Positions 21,326 to 32,940 of a DNA stretch of 64,000 nucleotides are shown one piece after another (within the stretch, counting starts at the first letter, position 1; each line of letters begins with the position of its first letter). The translations under genes and the position numbers were made by a program. Source of the stretch: Saksenaea vasiformis B4078 (taxonomy: Eukaryota > Mucoromycota > Mucoromycetes > Mucorales > Saksenaeaceae); the NCBI GenBank assembly GCA_000697055.1, contig JNDT01002033.1:1-64000 (forward strand). The letters run 5' to 3'. The notes below the pieces were generated by a model. That model did no database searches, had not been told where the DNA came from, and saw nothing but the letters and a program-made list of their open reading frames with translations.

Positions 21326-24300
21326 ATGGCCAGTAGTGCTGCTGGTAATAATAATGATGTACTGCCAACATCACGCCTAGCTGACTACTTCTTTGTTGCT
21401 GGTGTCCATGATGACAATATTATTCCGACGTATGAGGCTGCTAAGAAAGGCCCTTCTGCTTCATGGGAAGGGTTTTACTATCATCAACAAGAACAAGCGG
21501 CAACAAACGGCCAATGCGTTTTGTCCCATTCGCCACCATCTGTAGACAAAGTTGAAGGAAGGAAAAGGGGTCTTAGTCTTCCAAAATCCTTGAGTGAATA
21601 TCCGAGAGACTCGTTGCACGGTGTTTTAGATCATGTTCAAGCTGTCATTGACAACTTTGACAAGGAACGTGACACCGTTCGGGACACGGTTATTGCCGTC
21701 CATGATCACAATCGCTTGGCTGAAAAATTCAGAGGAACTCCAACCGAAGAGACCCAACGAAAATCATCGGATTCTGCTCATCTAAAGACATTACAACGAT
21801 CCAAAACCTGGCGACATATGGCCGATAACGGTAACAAGAAGAAGAAAAAATCATATACAGAGACAACGAACTGACTATTTTTCTTACCCGTAGGTCATAC
21901 GTATGCAAGTGCTCGGCGACAAAGCTCTTTGCGACAAAATTCTTTGCGACAAAGTTCTTTGCCGGCCATTAAGCAAGACTCGGCCCCTTTGTTAAATATA
22001 CTTGACGTCAAATACACGCCGACTGTCTTAACTCGATACCCTAAGCAGGATCATTCCTCTGCAGAGCCATTCCCTTCTTACGTTGCCATGGTAAATAATA
22101 ATAATAATAAAGGCACGAGAATATCATCTCATTCGAATCTCAGTTTTGCTTTCCGCGCGATATTTCGCTACATTATGGAAAGGATCCACCTGCAGAACGA
22201 ACACATTCATTTGTAAGCTAGTGGTTAAACAAAAGGAGAAATTCATCTTTTCTCCCTTGTAGGCGATGACAGATGACAGTGGAGAGACAATCCATGGTAC
22301 ATGTGTAGTGTTCTATGAACCTTTGGCATCGAAATTGGTAGATCCTATCAACCACGCAATTCAGGAGTGGGTGAAGATAAACATGGTAAAGTACTCACGC
22401 GCAAAAAAGAGGAGCTGCGTACTCAAAGATAGAAGCAGTCATCCAGCACGGTGGAGTATGCACAGCATCTACAGGGAAAGATTCTGCAGGAGCGGGAAAA
22501 ACTGGAACAGTACGGAGCAGAACTGGCATCCTTGATGACAATGAGCACTACAGCTGCGGTGCAGGAGCAACGTGAACAATTGGAGGAGCTTGTTCGAACA
22601 GCACAAGAGAATATGGAGCTTTACAGAGAATTAGTGGATCCAGTCAAGATGGGAATCTGTGATGCACGGCAAATATGGGTACCGAAAAGTGTAGGTATCT
22701 TGGGCCGAATGCCATGGCTGGATCTCTATGGTGACTGGTTGCGTATCATGCTGGATAGCGTTGTGGGCGTCAGAGGACGGAAAAGAAACGGGTCCTCACT
22801 AAATATCGAAAGGTAAGCTAAAAGAAAGAGAAAAAGAAGAATAAAATGTGATATCTCCTTTTTATCCATGGCGTTTATTCATATGGATCCATTACAAGTG
22901 TTGTATATAATTTCATCCGCGAAGTCCCATTGCCACCGCCTGGCAAGTTTGAGATTGGGCTAACGATCAATCAGCGCCCACTGTTTTTTTCACGACCACC
23001 AATCAACCAGGTGCCTCTTTTGAAAAACGTAAGATGAAAGACACAAAAGATGTGTTCATTCATGGAGTCTTGCTAGTTTTCTCTGTTTCCCCTCTTTCGT
23101 GCTTTGTCACCTCATTTGATTCTTGCCGTGTTGGAGGTAAAAAAAAAAAAGAAAAGCAAAAGGCAAGAGATACTAAATTCTTCGAAGACTCTCTTGTCCG
23201 AGGGAAAGGTCCTTTTTCTATCACAGTATCCAGGCATGCTCTCCTCGGCTTGTGAGTCCTTTCGCTATCTTTTGTTTCCCTTTTACTGGCAGTTTGTATT
23301 CATTCCAGTATTGCCCGAGAAACTCTTGACGTGTCTACAGGTGGGATGACAGTACATGTCGTATTTATGGTTCTATCCATTCATTGATTGGCTTAGGCTC
23401 CTGTTCCATACATTATTGGTTTTCAGGGAGGCATGGAAGATTTGGAAGATCATGTCCCGGAAGACGTAGGTTATAGCTGCTGTACAGCCAAAAATTTAAT
23501 AAGCACATGGTACAGGCATGTGTGGTCAACCTAGATTGCAACACCATGCATCAGTATCATCCCTCCATGCCAATTCCCGAACGACAGCGACGCAAACTCC
23601 AAGCATCGATAGAGCAGTATGCACCCTTACATACGCGTCTAAAGGTCCCCTATGGTGTGCCATTAACGGTTCAACAGACTTTTCCAAATGGGCGTTTGCT
23701 TCTCCAGTCCACACGGCCGAAATCCCAGGACCCTTTTGTGAGTCCAGCACAACCCCGGAATTCCGAAAGTTCTGATCTGCAATCATTACTTTCGAGACCT
23801 GTCTCTGGTTTCTGGTCTGTGAACGGCAGCACACGAAGCTCGAATGACTCCTCCATTTCATTACCTGCTGTGATAGATGTACCAACTCCGTCTCTGCCGC
23901 AGTTCCCTGGATTTGCTAAATTAGCAGCTAATCCTCAGGGTTCAGTTTCATCTACTTCTTTGCAGACTACTAGCACCAATGTGCTCCAGACAGGTGCAAG
24001 GCCTCAGCGTTTATCAATGCCTACGCAAAGTTCTCCAGATATCGATCGTGAGGTGACAGGACAGAATCGACGTTCGGATCCTCCGCAAACAAAACAGATG
24101 GAGGACTATGCAAGTCATTCTTATGAGGTACAGGGCCAAGGATACGGTCATTGATGATCTCATGTTGCCTTTCAGGGGAAATCCAAAAAACGTCTTTCCC
24201 AACTCATGTCAAGACCACGAGCTGTATTTCAGGTAATTTATTCTCGGTCTTAGTTTGAAAAAAAGGTTCATGGGTTGACAAATAACAGCATCATCAGGAG

Positions 24301-25300
24301 CCAATGGATGCGTCTAGTGTTGCACATCCTCATTTCTCGGTATCGTCTGATCTCGGTCCATCACCCGGTTACCATACACAACATCAACAGGAGTTGACAA
24401 GAAGAATCAAGTATATGGAGGGCCATGTGATGGTCGAGGTCCTACCGCACGAGTTCTCGGCATTACATGCTCATCGATGTCTGTGCGGGAAACAAATACT
24501 ACCCGAGGATCAGGATATACCTTTAAGACCCGTCATGTATATGCGTTGTCAAGGTTTGTGGCTCACTGTTATGAAAAAGCCGTCTAACAGAAGAAAAAGA
24601 ATGCCATTTGGTGACACATGATACGTGTAGCGATCAGATACTTCATCCATGTTTACCAGGATGTTTCGATGAGAAATGGATCCAGGAGTCCTTCCTACGT
24701 ATGTTTGCCTCCTTGTTCTACAATTACCGATCCGGGTTTGTGGAAAACGTAGACGAAAGAAATGGGCCTAGTATACAATCCTTTGGAGATAAACCTCCGG
24801 ACAAGAAAGGCAACTTGTATTTCTCGAAGGAACGTTTTCTAAAGCATTCAGACAAGGATACGAGGGTAAAACGGCTTGATTCATATGCTATAGTGTTCAC
24901 GTTTTTTTTCTCTTTTTTGTAGGCTTACTTATCTCATCTTGCTGATTCGCAAATGTTTAATCAGTTCATTACGGATCGGTTAATCAAATCCAGTCAAAAT
25001 TCCGAAATTTTAATGTTTGATGAATACATCAAGTTGAAACTTAACCGATCCAAACTGAAGTTTGTCAAGGAGAATACCCCATTTCTAAATGTAAAGAAGT
25101 ATTCAAGAGATAGAATGAAAACTGATCATAACTTCTAGGATGAATCCTATCGAGTGTCCCAGATCATTTGGGCTACTGCTCCTGATGAAACAATTGGTCA
25201 GTTGTGTAAGTCCATATTATAGCAGGTTAAAAACATATCTTATAACTTTTGATTAGACACAGGCCACCGGTTCCCTATTGATCTCGACATTCATAATTGA
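21326..25300 (+). CDS. DENN-domain protein (predicted Rab GEF) with Cys/His zinc-binding insert
   Basis: DENN proteins are exchange factors for Rab GTPases in membrane traffic. About 14 exons splice in frame. Start is MASSAAGNNN, then the uDENN motif RLADYFFVAGVHDDN. The remainder of uDENN is FPSYVAMFCFPRDI and HGTCVVFYEPL. A Glu/Gln coiled coil (EREKLEQYGAELASLM) follows, then the cDENN core LSEGKVLFLSQYPGMLSSACESF, LFPFYWQFVFIPVLP, APVPYIIGF and VVNLD. A long Ser/Pro-rich linker leads to a Cys/His-rich segment (HRCLCGKQ, RCQEEKECH, HDTCSD, CLPGC) of C1-like spacing. Last comes the dDENN part FLRMFASLFYNYRSGF and SQMFNQFITDR. Exon 2 holds an in-frame 5-residue repeat RQSSL/RQNSL/RQSSL. The final intron (GTAAGT at 25217) is optional; if unspliced the stop is at 25222. 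Confidence 0.88.
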
Positions 25301-25876
25301 ATAATTTTTCGTATTAAAATTAGTTCCCAATATTACATGTTCTATCTAGATCTGTAGATATTTATTATTATCCTTTTTGTTTACTACCCGTAGTTGGAAG
25401 GACCCTTTTGTTCTTTTCTATTTATCACTCCTCGTCATACGATTGTAAACCTTTCTCAAATGAAATCGTTTTTAGTCCAGCAAAGGGGGGAATGCCGGGA
25501 ATTTACGAAAAGACACGTTTTGCCTCCCTTTATATGCATAAAAGGAGGTAATAAAGACATAGCCTCCATACTGGTTACTGAAAAAGTTTATTGCTTTAAA
25601 ATAAGGGGTCCTTTCCTAGTTCCTGGGAAATGAAAAGCTATGTAAAGTATTTCTTTTTTTGTTTATGTCAGTGCTGCGACCAGAGAACTTCATCCCTTTT
25701 TCTTTCTTTCTTTCTTTCTTTCTTTCTTTTGAGAACGTGAAAAGGATGTGGCAAAAAAAAAAAGGGTCGCCACATGCAAAGTTCACAACAATAGCCACCC
25801 AAACAGTGCTTTGCCACTCCTTTATAAGATGCCTATAAAAAGAGGGTAGCATGAAACGAGAAAAAGGACATCTTTC
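25301..25876. promoter_or_regulatory. Upstream region of the zinc-finger gene, with (TTTC)n
   Basis: A (TTTC)n microsatellite lies at about 25,700-25,730. TATAAG and TATAAA-like words occur near 25,823-25,840, about 40-55 bp before the start codon at 25,877, consistent with a core promoter. No gene is seen. Confidence 0.4.
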
Positions 25877-26863
25877 ATGTCTTCGCAAGCTGTCCATCGT
25901 TTTAGGTAATTCTCTTTGTTTCTTTTGATTGACATGGTTAATTTGTTTCAAAGTGTCCGAGTACAGGACAAACCTCATTGTTTTCTTCTTGATTTGTATG
26001 CACATCCTAATCACCCACTGACATTTCACGCCTTATTAGATAATATTCAACATCATATCAAGGTATGTGGCTCTGAACCGTGCATCCACGATTTGTTAAA
26101 ACAATATTATCATTTCAGGCTATTTCTGTTCGTGATTATTCCATCACGACTGACGATGGTAGAATAGTTATCCACAACAATAAGTCATTGCATCATGCTC
26201 TCAATCAACAAAAGAATTGTCTTGAAGTCACCCTCTGTCGCAAACAAGGTAAGAAATAACAGGGTACAATAAATTTCAAAGCATGAACCATGGGAAGTAG
26301 TTATGCAAGTGCCTGTCATCCGACCAAAGGTGGTTCGATGGACTGCTAGTCCTTCCTTGTCACCACCTACTGAAAAAGAACACAATGATACGCGTTTCAA
26401 TGAGCGTAAAGACTCGGGGGTTGCTTTGGAAGTCAAACCGCTTCTGCCTCCATTAGACGAGTCTAAACAACAACCCACATCTCTGCCTGCTATTAGTTCT
26501 ATCACCGCTGGATTAACAACGCTGGTTCCTCGTCCTAGCAAGCCGCCAACGCCTTCTCCTCTCGCTCCTTCTTATCAACCAACTCCCCCTCAGTCTCCGC
26601 CCACTTGTTCGAGATCATCGCTTTACTGGTGCACTCATGTGGTAGACAAAGCATCGGGTCGTCTTTGTGATCAATCATTCAAACGATCTTACGATTTGAC
26701 TCGTCATCAAACTGTCCATTTGCAAAATCGTCCTTTTTGCTACTGCGAACAGTGTGGCAAGAAATTCACCCGATTGGATGCCCTACGTCGCCACGAGCGC
26801 GCTCAAGGACATCGTACCAAACGACGGCGTCAAGCTCCATACACTCAGCGGGTCAGAGTGTAA
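25877..26863 (+). CDS. C2H2 zinc-finger protein (two fingers)
   Basis: A putative DNA-binding regulator. Four exons: ATG at 25877, a donor after RF, then introns ending at TTTCAAAG, ATTTCAG and GAAGTAG. The N-terminal 90 residues (SVRVQDKPHCFLLDLYAHPNH, TTDDGRIVIHNNKSL) form a compact-looking unit resembling nothing I can name. A Pro/Ser-rich linker follows. The C-terminus has two fingers. The first is unusual, with about 11 residues between the Cys pair (WCTHVVDKASGRLCDQ) before the normal SYDLTRHQTVH. The second is canonical, CEQCGKKFTRLDALRRHERAQGH, with a basic tail HRTKRRRQ. It resembles the two-finger fungal regulators in which finger one has a long Cys loop. Targets cannot be inferred. 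Confidence 0.85.
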
Positions 26864-26924
26864 AGCATCATCCCTTCTTTCTCTGTGTAAAATTATCCCT
26901 CCCTTTCTCTACCTTACTACTTGG

Positions 26925-26953
26925 CTAATAATAATAATAATAATAATAATAAT
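26925..26953. repeat. (TAA)n microsatellite
   Basis: About nine copies of the trinucleotide TAA/ATA lie in the downstream flank of the zinc-finger gene. The surrounding 26864-27197 is otherwise pyrimidine-rich spacer between two convergent genes. Confidence 0.9.
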
Positions 26954-27197
26954 GAAAATAATCATCCGAATAATGAAAACACACTTTTCTCTCCTATTTT
27001 CTCTCGCTACCTGCCTTTTCCCCTCGCTTTTTCCCCTTCTTGCACCTCGTGAAATTTCTTAGGAGTCACTACTAACAGGAAAGAAAGAGAGTTTTTGCCG
27101 TCCAAGCTGGTTTTTTTTTCTTTTAATGGCACATAAGGAGAAGGCAATGGGCAGGAAAAAAATGAAAAAAAAGGAGGTTGAGGGATATGAAGGAGGA

Positions 27198-27752
27198 TTA
27201 ACGACCTCCTCTACCTCTACCTCTTCCACGACCACGCACCATACCGCGACCACGTCCACGTCCGGCAGGTCCTACCAAGTAAATTATTTCAGTAATCGTT
27301 GTCAAAGCGACAAATAGGAGCTTTACCTTCTTTCTTCTTTGCCTTACTCTTTGGTGTATCATCAATAAGAAGTGTGTCAAGTGGCAAACTATCAGGCAGA
27401 ATAACGCATCGGACGTTGTTGCCACGAATACTGAGTGAATCAAGGCTAACAGGATCCTTGTTCTTGGCTGTCATCTTCACCGTCTTGAGATGCATGTTCA
27501 TACTCATATCCACACCTGCAATCATCGATCGATCAGTCAATGCCTTTTTCTAATCTTTTTGAGCGTTTCTTCTTCTCCTTTTTACCTGTAATAGTACCAT
27601 GGACAACCGTGCCATTCTTCAACTCCACGGTGACAGTCTCATTGTTCAGTTTCATTAAAAATCTGCATAATAGAAAGTGTTATTCATCATCTGTTGCCAC
27701 CCATTGTCTCTCAGTCTTTTCTCCGCAAAGCAACTTGCCTCACCAACTTCAT
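27198..27752 (-). CDS. SMD1: Small nuclear ribonucleoprotein Sm-D1
   Basis: A core Sm-ring protein of spliceosomal snRNPs. Four exons join to about 117 aa. [22 protein letters not shown] is the expected N-terminus. [18 protein letters not shown] is the Sm1 motif and [16 protein letters not shown] the Sm2 motif. The tail is an RG-repeat block ([15 protein letters not shown]), the target of arginine methylation in this family. The first coding exon is only 14 nt (27739-27752) and its donor is AG|GCAAGT, so intron 1 (27663-27738) is a GC-AG intron. Any GT donor nearby breaks the conserved MKLVRF. The second and third introns are GT..AG. Confidence 0.95.
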
Positions 27753-29079
27753 CTTGGAAAGATCGCCTGCACGTAACCCGCGCTCGCGCCGCTGTCCAAC
27801 GCTTGTCTTTTTTCACTATTTTTTTCGGCGCCGCCGGAACAGGCCCACCTGTCCGCAGTGTAAGCTAAGCCTCCCAGCGCTCAAAGCGGGCATTGAAATT
27901 TCAAGTGCTGTGATGACAGCTGGCATTGCAGTCTCTCCGCTTCGCATTTGTAATGATTAAAGGGTCAGGATTGGAAAGCAAGATAGATAGACACACAAAC
28001 TAAATTGTATGCGGATAATAAGCATCAAGGAGACCCTAAACCAAAAATTCGATGAGTGAAGTAATCTATCTTACATGTCCCTGCAAGACCGGAAGCCTAT
28101 CCGGGGTCTGCATTGGGATCCACATCAGTAAGGCGTGAGTTTAACAACTTGCTGCACTGGAAATTGCATTGAACAGATAAACTATGAACGCATCTACTTT
28201 TCTCCATGATGACTTTGAAGGATCAGAGGGTTGGACTCGGCGTTCCGTTATCTATTTCGAGTACTAGCTAGGAACAAAAACGGATCTCTGACAGCCCACC
28301 GTACACTTTATAAAATATCTGCTGATATTTGCTTCTCAAGTCAAAGCTATCTTCCTATGACTTCTCTATTTGGTAACATTCTACGCATTCTGCGTTCACA
28401 CATCTTCAGATTTTCGCTAAAGAAGGGATTGAATATTATTCACTAGTGCAAAGATTAGCCCAAAAACCATAAGTTACTTAGGCTAGTTTGGCACCTCCAC
28501 GCCTGATGGGCACAGAATTTATTGAAAAGCGTAACCAGTAGTTCATGTTTAGTAAATCGAATGGTATCTGTGTACTTATTCCCGAAGGGTAAGCTTATGA
28601 AGTCGTGCGGCCATACCCCGCATCATGAGAGATAGGGGCGCGGAGGTGAGATGATTAGCTTCAAGGAGCGGCCAGGTATAGAGCACGGCAGAGGACTAGA
28701 AGCCGCACAATGGTCATAGATATAGTGTGAAAAGCGAGCGATGCTGAGTGTGTGTGGCAACGTTTAGGTAATGGCGAGTAAGGAACACCACCACGACCGA
28801 GACGGCCGGGAACGGAGGTTATACCACCTGAATGATACACAATACGACATGAATGACCCTGGAGGTGTATTCTGTCAAAATCACGTATCATGCATGTAGA
28901 ATGAACAGACCCAAGGGAGACCATCCCATCCGCTGTCTTATGTGTCTCGACTGGGGCATTGACACGACCTTAACAATGAATCAGCTTAATGCACCTTGGC
29001 CTGATTCAAAAAGGTCAATTTTCCCCATGCAGGATTCATGTGGCATGAAGGCTAAATAATATTGTAGATGAGGCAAATG
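27753..29079. other. Intergenic and repeat-like DNA
   Basis: The part next to 27,752 is the Sm-D1 promoter. From about 28,480 to 28,910 there are blocks (GCGTAACCA, GGGGCG, GAGGACTAGAAGC) that recur in order at 29,330-29,465 (GCGTAACCACC, GGGGCGG, GAGGACTTGAAGC), so this is probably a decayed dispersed repeat. No gene is supported. Confidence 0.45.
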
Positions 29080-29300
29080 GTTTCTTCAATATGTATATAC
29101 TGTTTATTGAATGAATTTTTACGCTACTCTATGTAAATTCTGCGTCCATCGAGAGCCAGGTTTGCGCTGAGAAGGGAATGAAATATGCGGTTATCAGTAT
29201 ATAAATTGGCGATAAAATAATACTCCACTTACATCAACTTGGTCCCCAGATGGACGCAAAATTTGTTCGTGCAGCATAAAAATTCATTCACTGTTAGTAA
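29080..29300. repeat. MITE-like element with terminal inverted repeats, copy 2
   Basis: The left arm 29108-29150 (GAATGAATTTTTACGCTACT .. TGCGTCCATC) and right arm 29249-29291 (GATGGACGCAAAATTTG .. AAAAATTCATTC) are about 43-bp imperfect inverted repeats around about 100 bp. The ends match copy 1 at 7076-7242. It sits immediately upstream of LFDLNAT-family copy B. Confidence 0.7.
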
Positions 29301-29489
29301 GTGGAAGATACTTTGGTGCCAGTCCACTCACCACCGAAGAGCGTAACCACCCAATGGCGGCAGCCTGCCCCGCATCTGACGCGATGGGGGCGGCAGAAGA
29401 GATTCTACTGGCACAAGTACCGGTTTGGGTGTTAACACCGTGCAGAGGACTTGAAGCGATACAACGTCTGGCGAGGTTCTCTTGCGGAA

Positions 29490-30056
29490 GTTGGATAACC
29501 CAGTTTGCTATAATACTTGCTTACCTGATGTTGAACAAGGGGCTACACCACAGCCGAAACAGTTCGGGACAAGAGGTCATGCAGGCTAAAGAATAGACGT
29601 AAAAGCATGAATAATCCTGTATGTATATAAATTGACATCCTTACCGAGGATGTCTTTTTGAGAAACAGAGCCAAAGAATTTAAAATCGTTCATGCGTGCC
29701 TTTACATATGGATCATTTTTGGATGAAACCTTTTCTTACCTTGAGCACATTTTTACTGCTTTCCGACAGAATACTGAGAGACCACTATTGAAGCAACTTA
29801 ATGCAAAAACTATTTTGTGTTTCAATGGGACATTTTCCTTATCTGGAAACATTTTTACTGCTCGAAGGATACCAAAATTCCATCTCTGAAGCACTCTAAT
29901 GCCAATCTGAGGTTATCTAGGCGCGAACTATTCCTCGGATTAACGCAAAATGAACCACTTTTCCCTTCCAAGACGTATCACCATCTAGCACAAAGTTTAT
30001 TTGGCTTGAACGTCACATAGTATTTATCTGATGCAAATGCCCCCGCACTCAAAATT
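29490..30056 (+). repeat. LFDLNAT-family repeat, copy B (rearranged)
   Basis: It shares GGCTACACCACAGCCGAAAC with the intact copy C (43267-43674, minus), then TTCATGCGTGCCTTTACATA. It also shares TCTAGGCGCGAACTATTCCT and the 3' block coding FGLNVT followed by TATCTGATGCAAATG. Relative to copy C the middle is lengthened and partly duplicated (CATTTTTACTGCT and CATTTTTACTGCTCG) and the frame is broken. Its 3' end overlaps the stop codon of the convergent Emi1-like gene. Confidence 0.65.
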
Positions 30057-30506
30057 TCAAATCACGGGCTTCCCACACTTCTTCTGAATTCCTCTGTCGT
30101 TTCTTCTGTGATTCCTTTTCTAATTCCCGTTGTCTGATCATTTTCTATTCCATAAAATTAGATTTAGCCTGATAAAAAAATGCCACTTTACATCGGCCAC
30201 CTCGTTGGACTTAGTCTTGGTCGTCAGACAGAACTTAAAATCTTCCCATCGAACCGAACAGTCTTTCTTTTCGCCATACCGATAATAGTGCATAGCCTGT
30301 GCACCTAGAGCTGAAGAAAAAGAGTATTGTACCGACATGTTGAACAGGGGGAAGGACGATCTTAGCTACTTACTATAGCATTGCCACACTGAATCGAATG
30401 CCTGTGATACGCTACATGAAGCATATGAATTCTTCTTCTCATTTTCTACTTCTTCGAAGAATGCTGCAGTTGCCTCGTCTGTATGTTCGTGCTGTGAATC
30501 GCTCAT
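30049..30506 (-). CDS. EMI1: Emi1/DUF3128 (PANTS-like) family protein
   Basis: A small conserved eukaryotic protein. The yeast member is Emi1 (early meiotic induction, mitochondrial DNA maintenance); molecular function is not settled. Three exons (30374-30506, 30192-30310, 30049-30144) give 115 aa. The family core is clear: AFDSVWQCYTLGAQAMHYYRYGEKKDCSVRWEDFKFC, containing the spaced Cys residues and the WEDFxFC motif. The basic C-terminal RELEKESQKKRQRNSEEVWEAR is also as expected. Both introns (63 and 47 nt) are GT..AG and rebuild conserved sequence. The stop codon coincides with the end of a dispersed repeat, so the 3' UTR is probably repeat-derived. Confidence 0.85.
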
Positions 30507-30822
30507 GGTGGCAGAAATGAAGAAAAAGAAGTGCAAAGGTACGCAAGATTTCCCACGTCACAGGAAAGCGCTGCTTCTAAGACACACACAAGTTGAAATT
30601 CTTCTAACAAAAACAACCCCTTTGGGTTGATATAATGGAAAACATAGGTCTTTTGCCACAACCGGAGCCCAATTCCGGGCATGCCATGGACTTCATGCAC
30701 TTGGGTTATATGCGAAACGTCATTTTTTAATAGAAAAAACAAAATACTTTTCCTTTTCTTTCCCTCCCTCGTGTGTGTGCAGTGTATAATTGTGTTTCCT
30801 TTTACAATGAATTGATATGTGT
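30507..30822. promoter_or_regulatory. Emi1-like upstream region / CCT5 downstream region
   Basis: This 316-bp spacer lies between two minus-strand genes. It is T-rich near the CCT5 stop. No further feature is recognised. Confidence 0.35.
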
Positions 30823-32808
30823 TTACTCATCCGAAGCAGTAATGATAACGTCGTCGATCTTCAAAATCATCTTTACCAATTGTGTCGCCAGCAAGTACTG
30901 TTGTCGCTTGGAAATAAGAGGGTCGTAAACGAACTGTTCTTTCATGTCTATAACCATCATTAGTACAACCCAAGGACCTTGACTTTTTTATAGCTTACCG
31001 TTGGAGCCCTTGTAAAGACAATCAACGCCCAGTCGTGGATTACCAGTAGTCGCTTGCTGTGCCTTCACTTCAGCGAGCGTTTCAATGGGAGAAAGACCAG
31101 AGTTTTCAGCAAGTGCAAGAGGAGTTGCATCTAATGCATCGGCGAAGGCACGCATTGCGTACTGCTCAATGGATGAAATCTAATTATAACAGAATGAATA
31201 CCGATGACTGACGCTCTGCATAATGCGTTACCTCATCGGCCACCTTGGAAACAGCCAACGAACAGCTGATCTCGGCAGAACCGCCACCGTACACAACACG
31301 GTTGTCCCGGACCAAGTTTCGCACAGCACAAATAGCATCATGCAGGGAACGCTTGGCTTCATCGATAATCTAACAAAATCCAGAATAAATAAAATCGTTA
31401 CCTAAGAAGAAAAATTCTTTTTGCTTTACCATTTTGTTACCACCACGAACAAACACGGTGACGGCACGGCTGTTGGCGCATTCCTCAATCACAAGCATGC
31501 GATCCTTGGTTGTACCGAAAGACAATTCGCGGACCACACCGGCTTTACCCAGTTTCTCTGCTGAAAGATCCTCGAATCGAGGGACGATACGGCCATTGGT
31601 GGCAATAGCGATCAATTCGATTTCAGGACCACCCACCCATCGGACAGCAGGTAGCTTGTTTTGCAACAGCAAATGGTTTGCTTCATCATCAAAACCCCAT
31701 TGACAGATAACAAGGTTGGCACCCGAGTCCTTCACCTTGTTGATCATATCCTCAAACTTCTTTCGTTCGTATTCCTGGAGCTTCTTGTACTCTTCCACAG
31801 ATGTAATGTCCAACTTATGCTTTGTCTTTGGTCGTGGGGGTTCGAAGGGACAGGTCAAAATAGCAATCTTTGCATCTTGCACTTCCCGTGGCATCTGAGG
31901 ATGAGACATGTCCTTATCAACGACAACACCCTGGACAAGCAAGGTATCTTCCATGGAGCCACCCACTTTGCCGTCCACCTTGATCAATTCGAAGTCAACG
32001 TCTTTGCGTTGCAGATCAGCCACAGACAAGACCGCGTTGACGGCAATATCTGCAAACTGTTCATGGCATTTCGAAACACTACAACAATCAGAATCGATTT
32101 TCTACTTCCATTGTCTTACATTTTACTGCCGAGACTAGTCATTGCTGTCTTTTTGAGATTAGCAACGTTGTCTCTGCTGAATTCAATGGTATCCGAGATT
32201 TTGTCAAGGTGCTCCACTGCAACGTTGCATGCACGTTCGAATCCGTCAGCGATACGGATAGGATGAATACCGCGATCCAACAACTGTTCGCACTGCTCCA
32301 AAAGAGCACCCGCAAGCACTGTTTTTGTTTCGGTCAGCTTAATCATTACACGCTTAGAAAGGAACATACCAACAACACCAGTGGTACCATCACCGATCTC
32401 ATCGTCTTGGCTCTTTGACAGTTGCACCAATAGTTTGGCAATCTGATGCTCGACTTCCATCTGAGCAAGAATCGTTGCACCATCATTGGTTACGGTAATG
32501 TCACCATCGGGGGAAATGAGGATCTTGTCAAGACCTCGTGGACCTAGTGATGTGCGGATGATGTTTGCCACCGTCTTTGCAGCCAAGATGTGCGACTGAA
32601 GAAAATGAATAGACGCGTTTAGAGACGTTTTTCCCATAGATCGCGAGATCTTGACGGATGAAGACCTTTTCTTTGTTTTTCAACTTACCCGGATGGCTTC
32701 GATACCACTCAATCGCGATTTCCTTTGTCCTTCACGAACAATGATGAATGGTCTTCCATATTCATCTGTGGCGTACACAGCAGAGTTAGGATCAATATTG
32801 GCGCTCAT
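30823..32808 (-). CDS. CCT5: T-complex protein 1 subunit epsilon (CCT5)
   Basis: A subunit of the cytosolic CCT/TRiC chaperonin, which folds actin and tubulin. The start is [44 protein letters not shown] and [14 protein letters not shown] follow (ATP site), then [22 protein letters not shown], where GDGTT is catalytic and the intron after GVV rebuilds [22 protein letters not shown] and [10 protein letters not shown] are also typical of epsilon. The end is [16 protein letters not shown]. About seven introns are present; one near 32.1 kb rebuilds [19 protein letters not shown]. No defects are seen. CCT4, another subunit of the same ring, begins 8.2 kb away on the opposite strand. Confidence 0.96.
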
Positions 32809-32940
32809 GGGTGTTTTAAAGAAAGAGGGGTAGAGGAGTCAGCCAAAAAAGCGGCTAGCGGAAGCCAGTCCAACACGTGCTGGCTCCCATTGCGCCGCTT
32901 GGAATTTTGACTTTTCCGTAGGGCTGCTTGGAATTCACGA
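32809..32940 (-). promoter_or_regulatory. CCT5 promoter region
   Basis: A CACGTG E-box lies at 32874-32879, about 66 bp upstream of the start, inside an imperfect palindrome GCCAGTCCAACACGTGCTGGC-like stretch. Two direct copies of GCTTGGAATT lie at 32897-32906 and 32926-32935. Function is inferred only from position. Confidence 0.35.
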
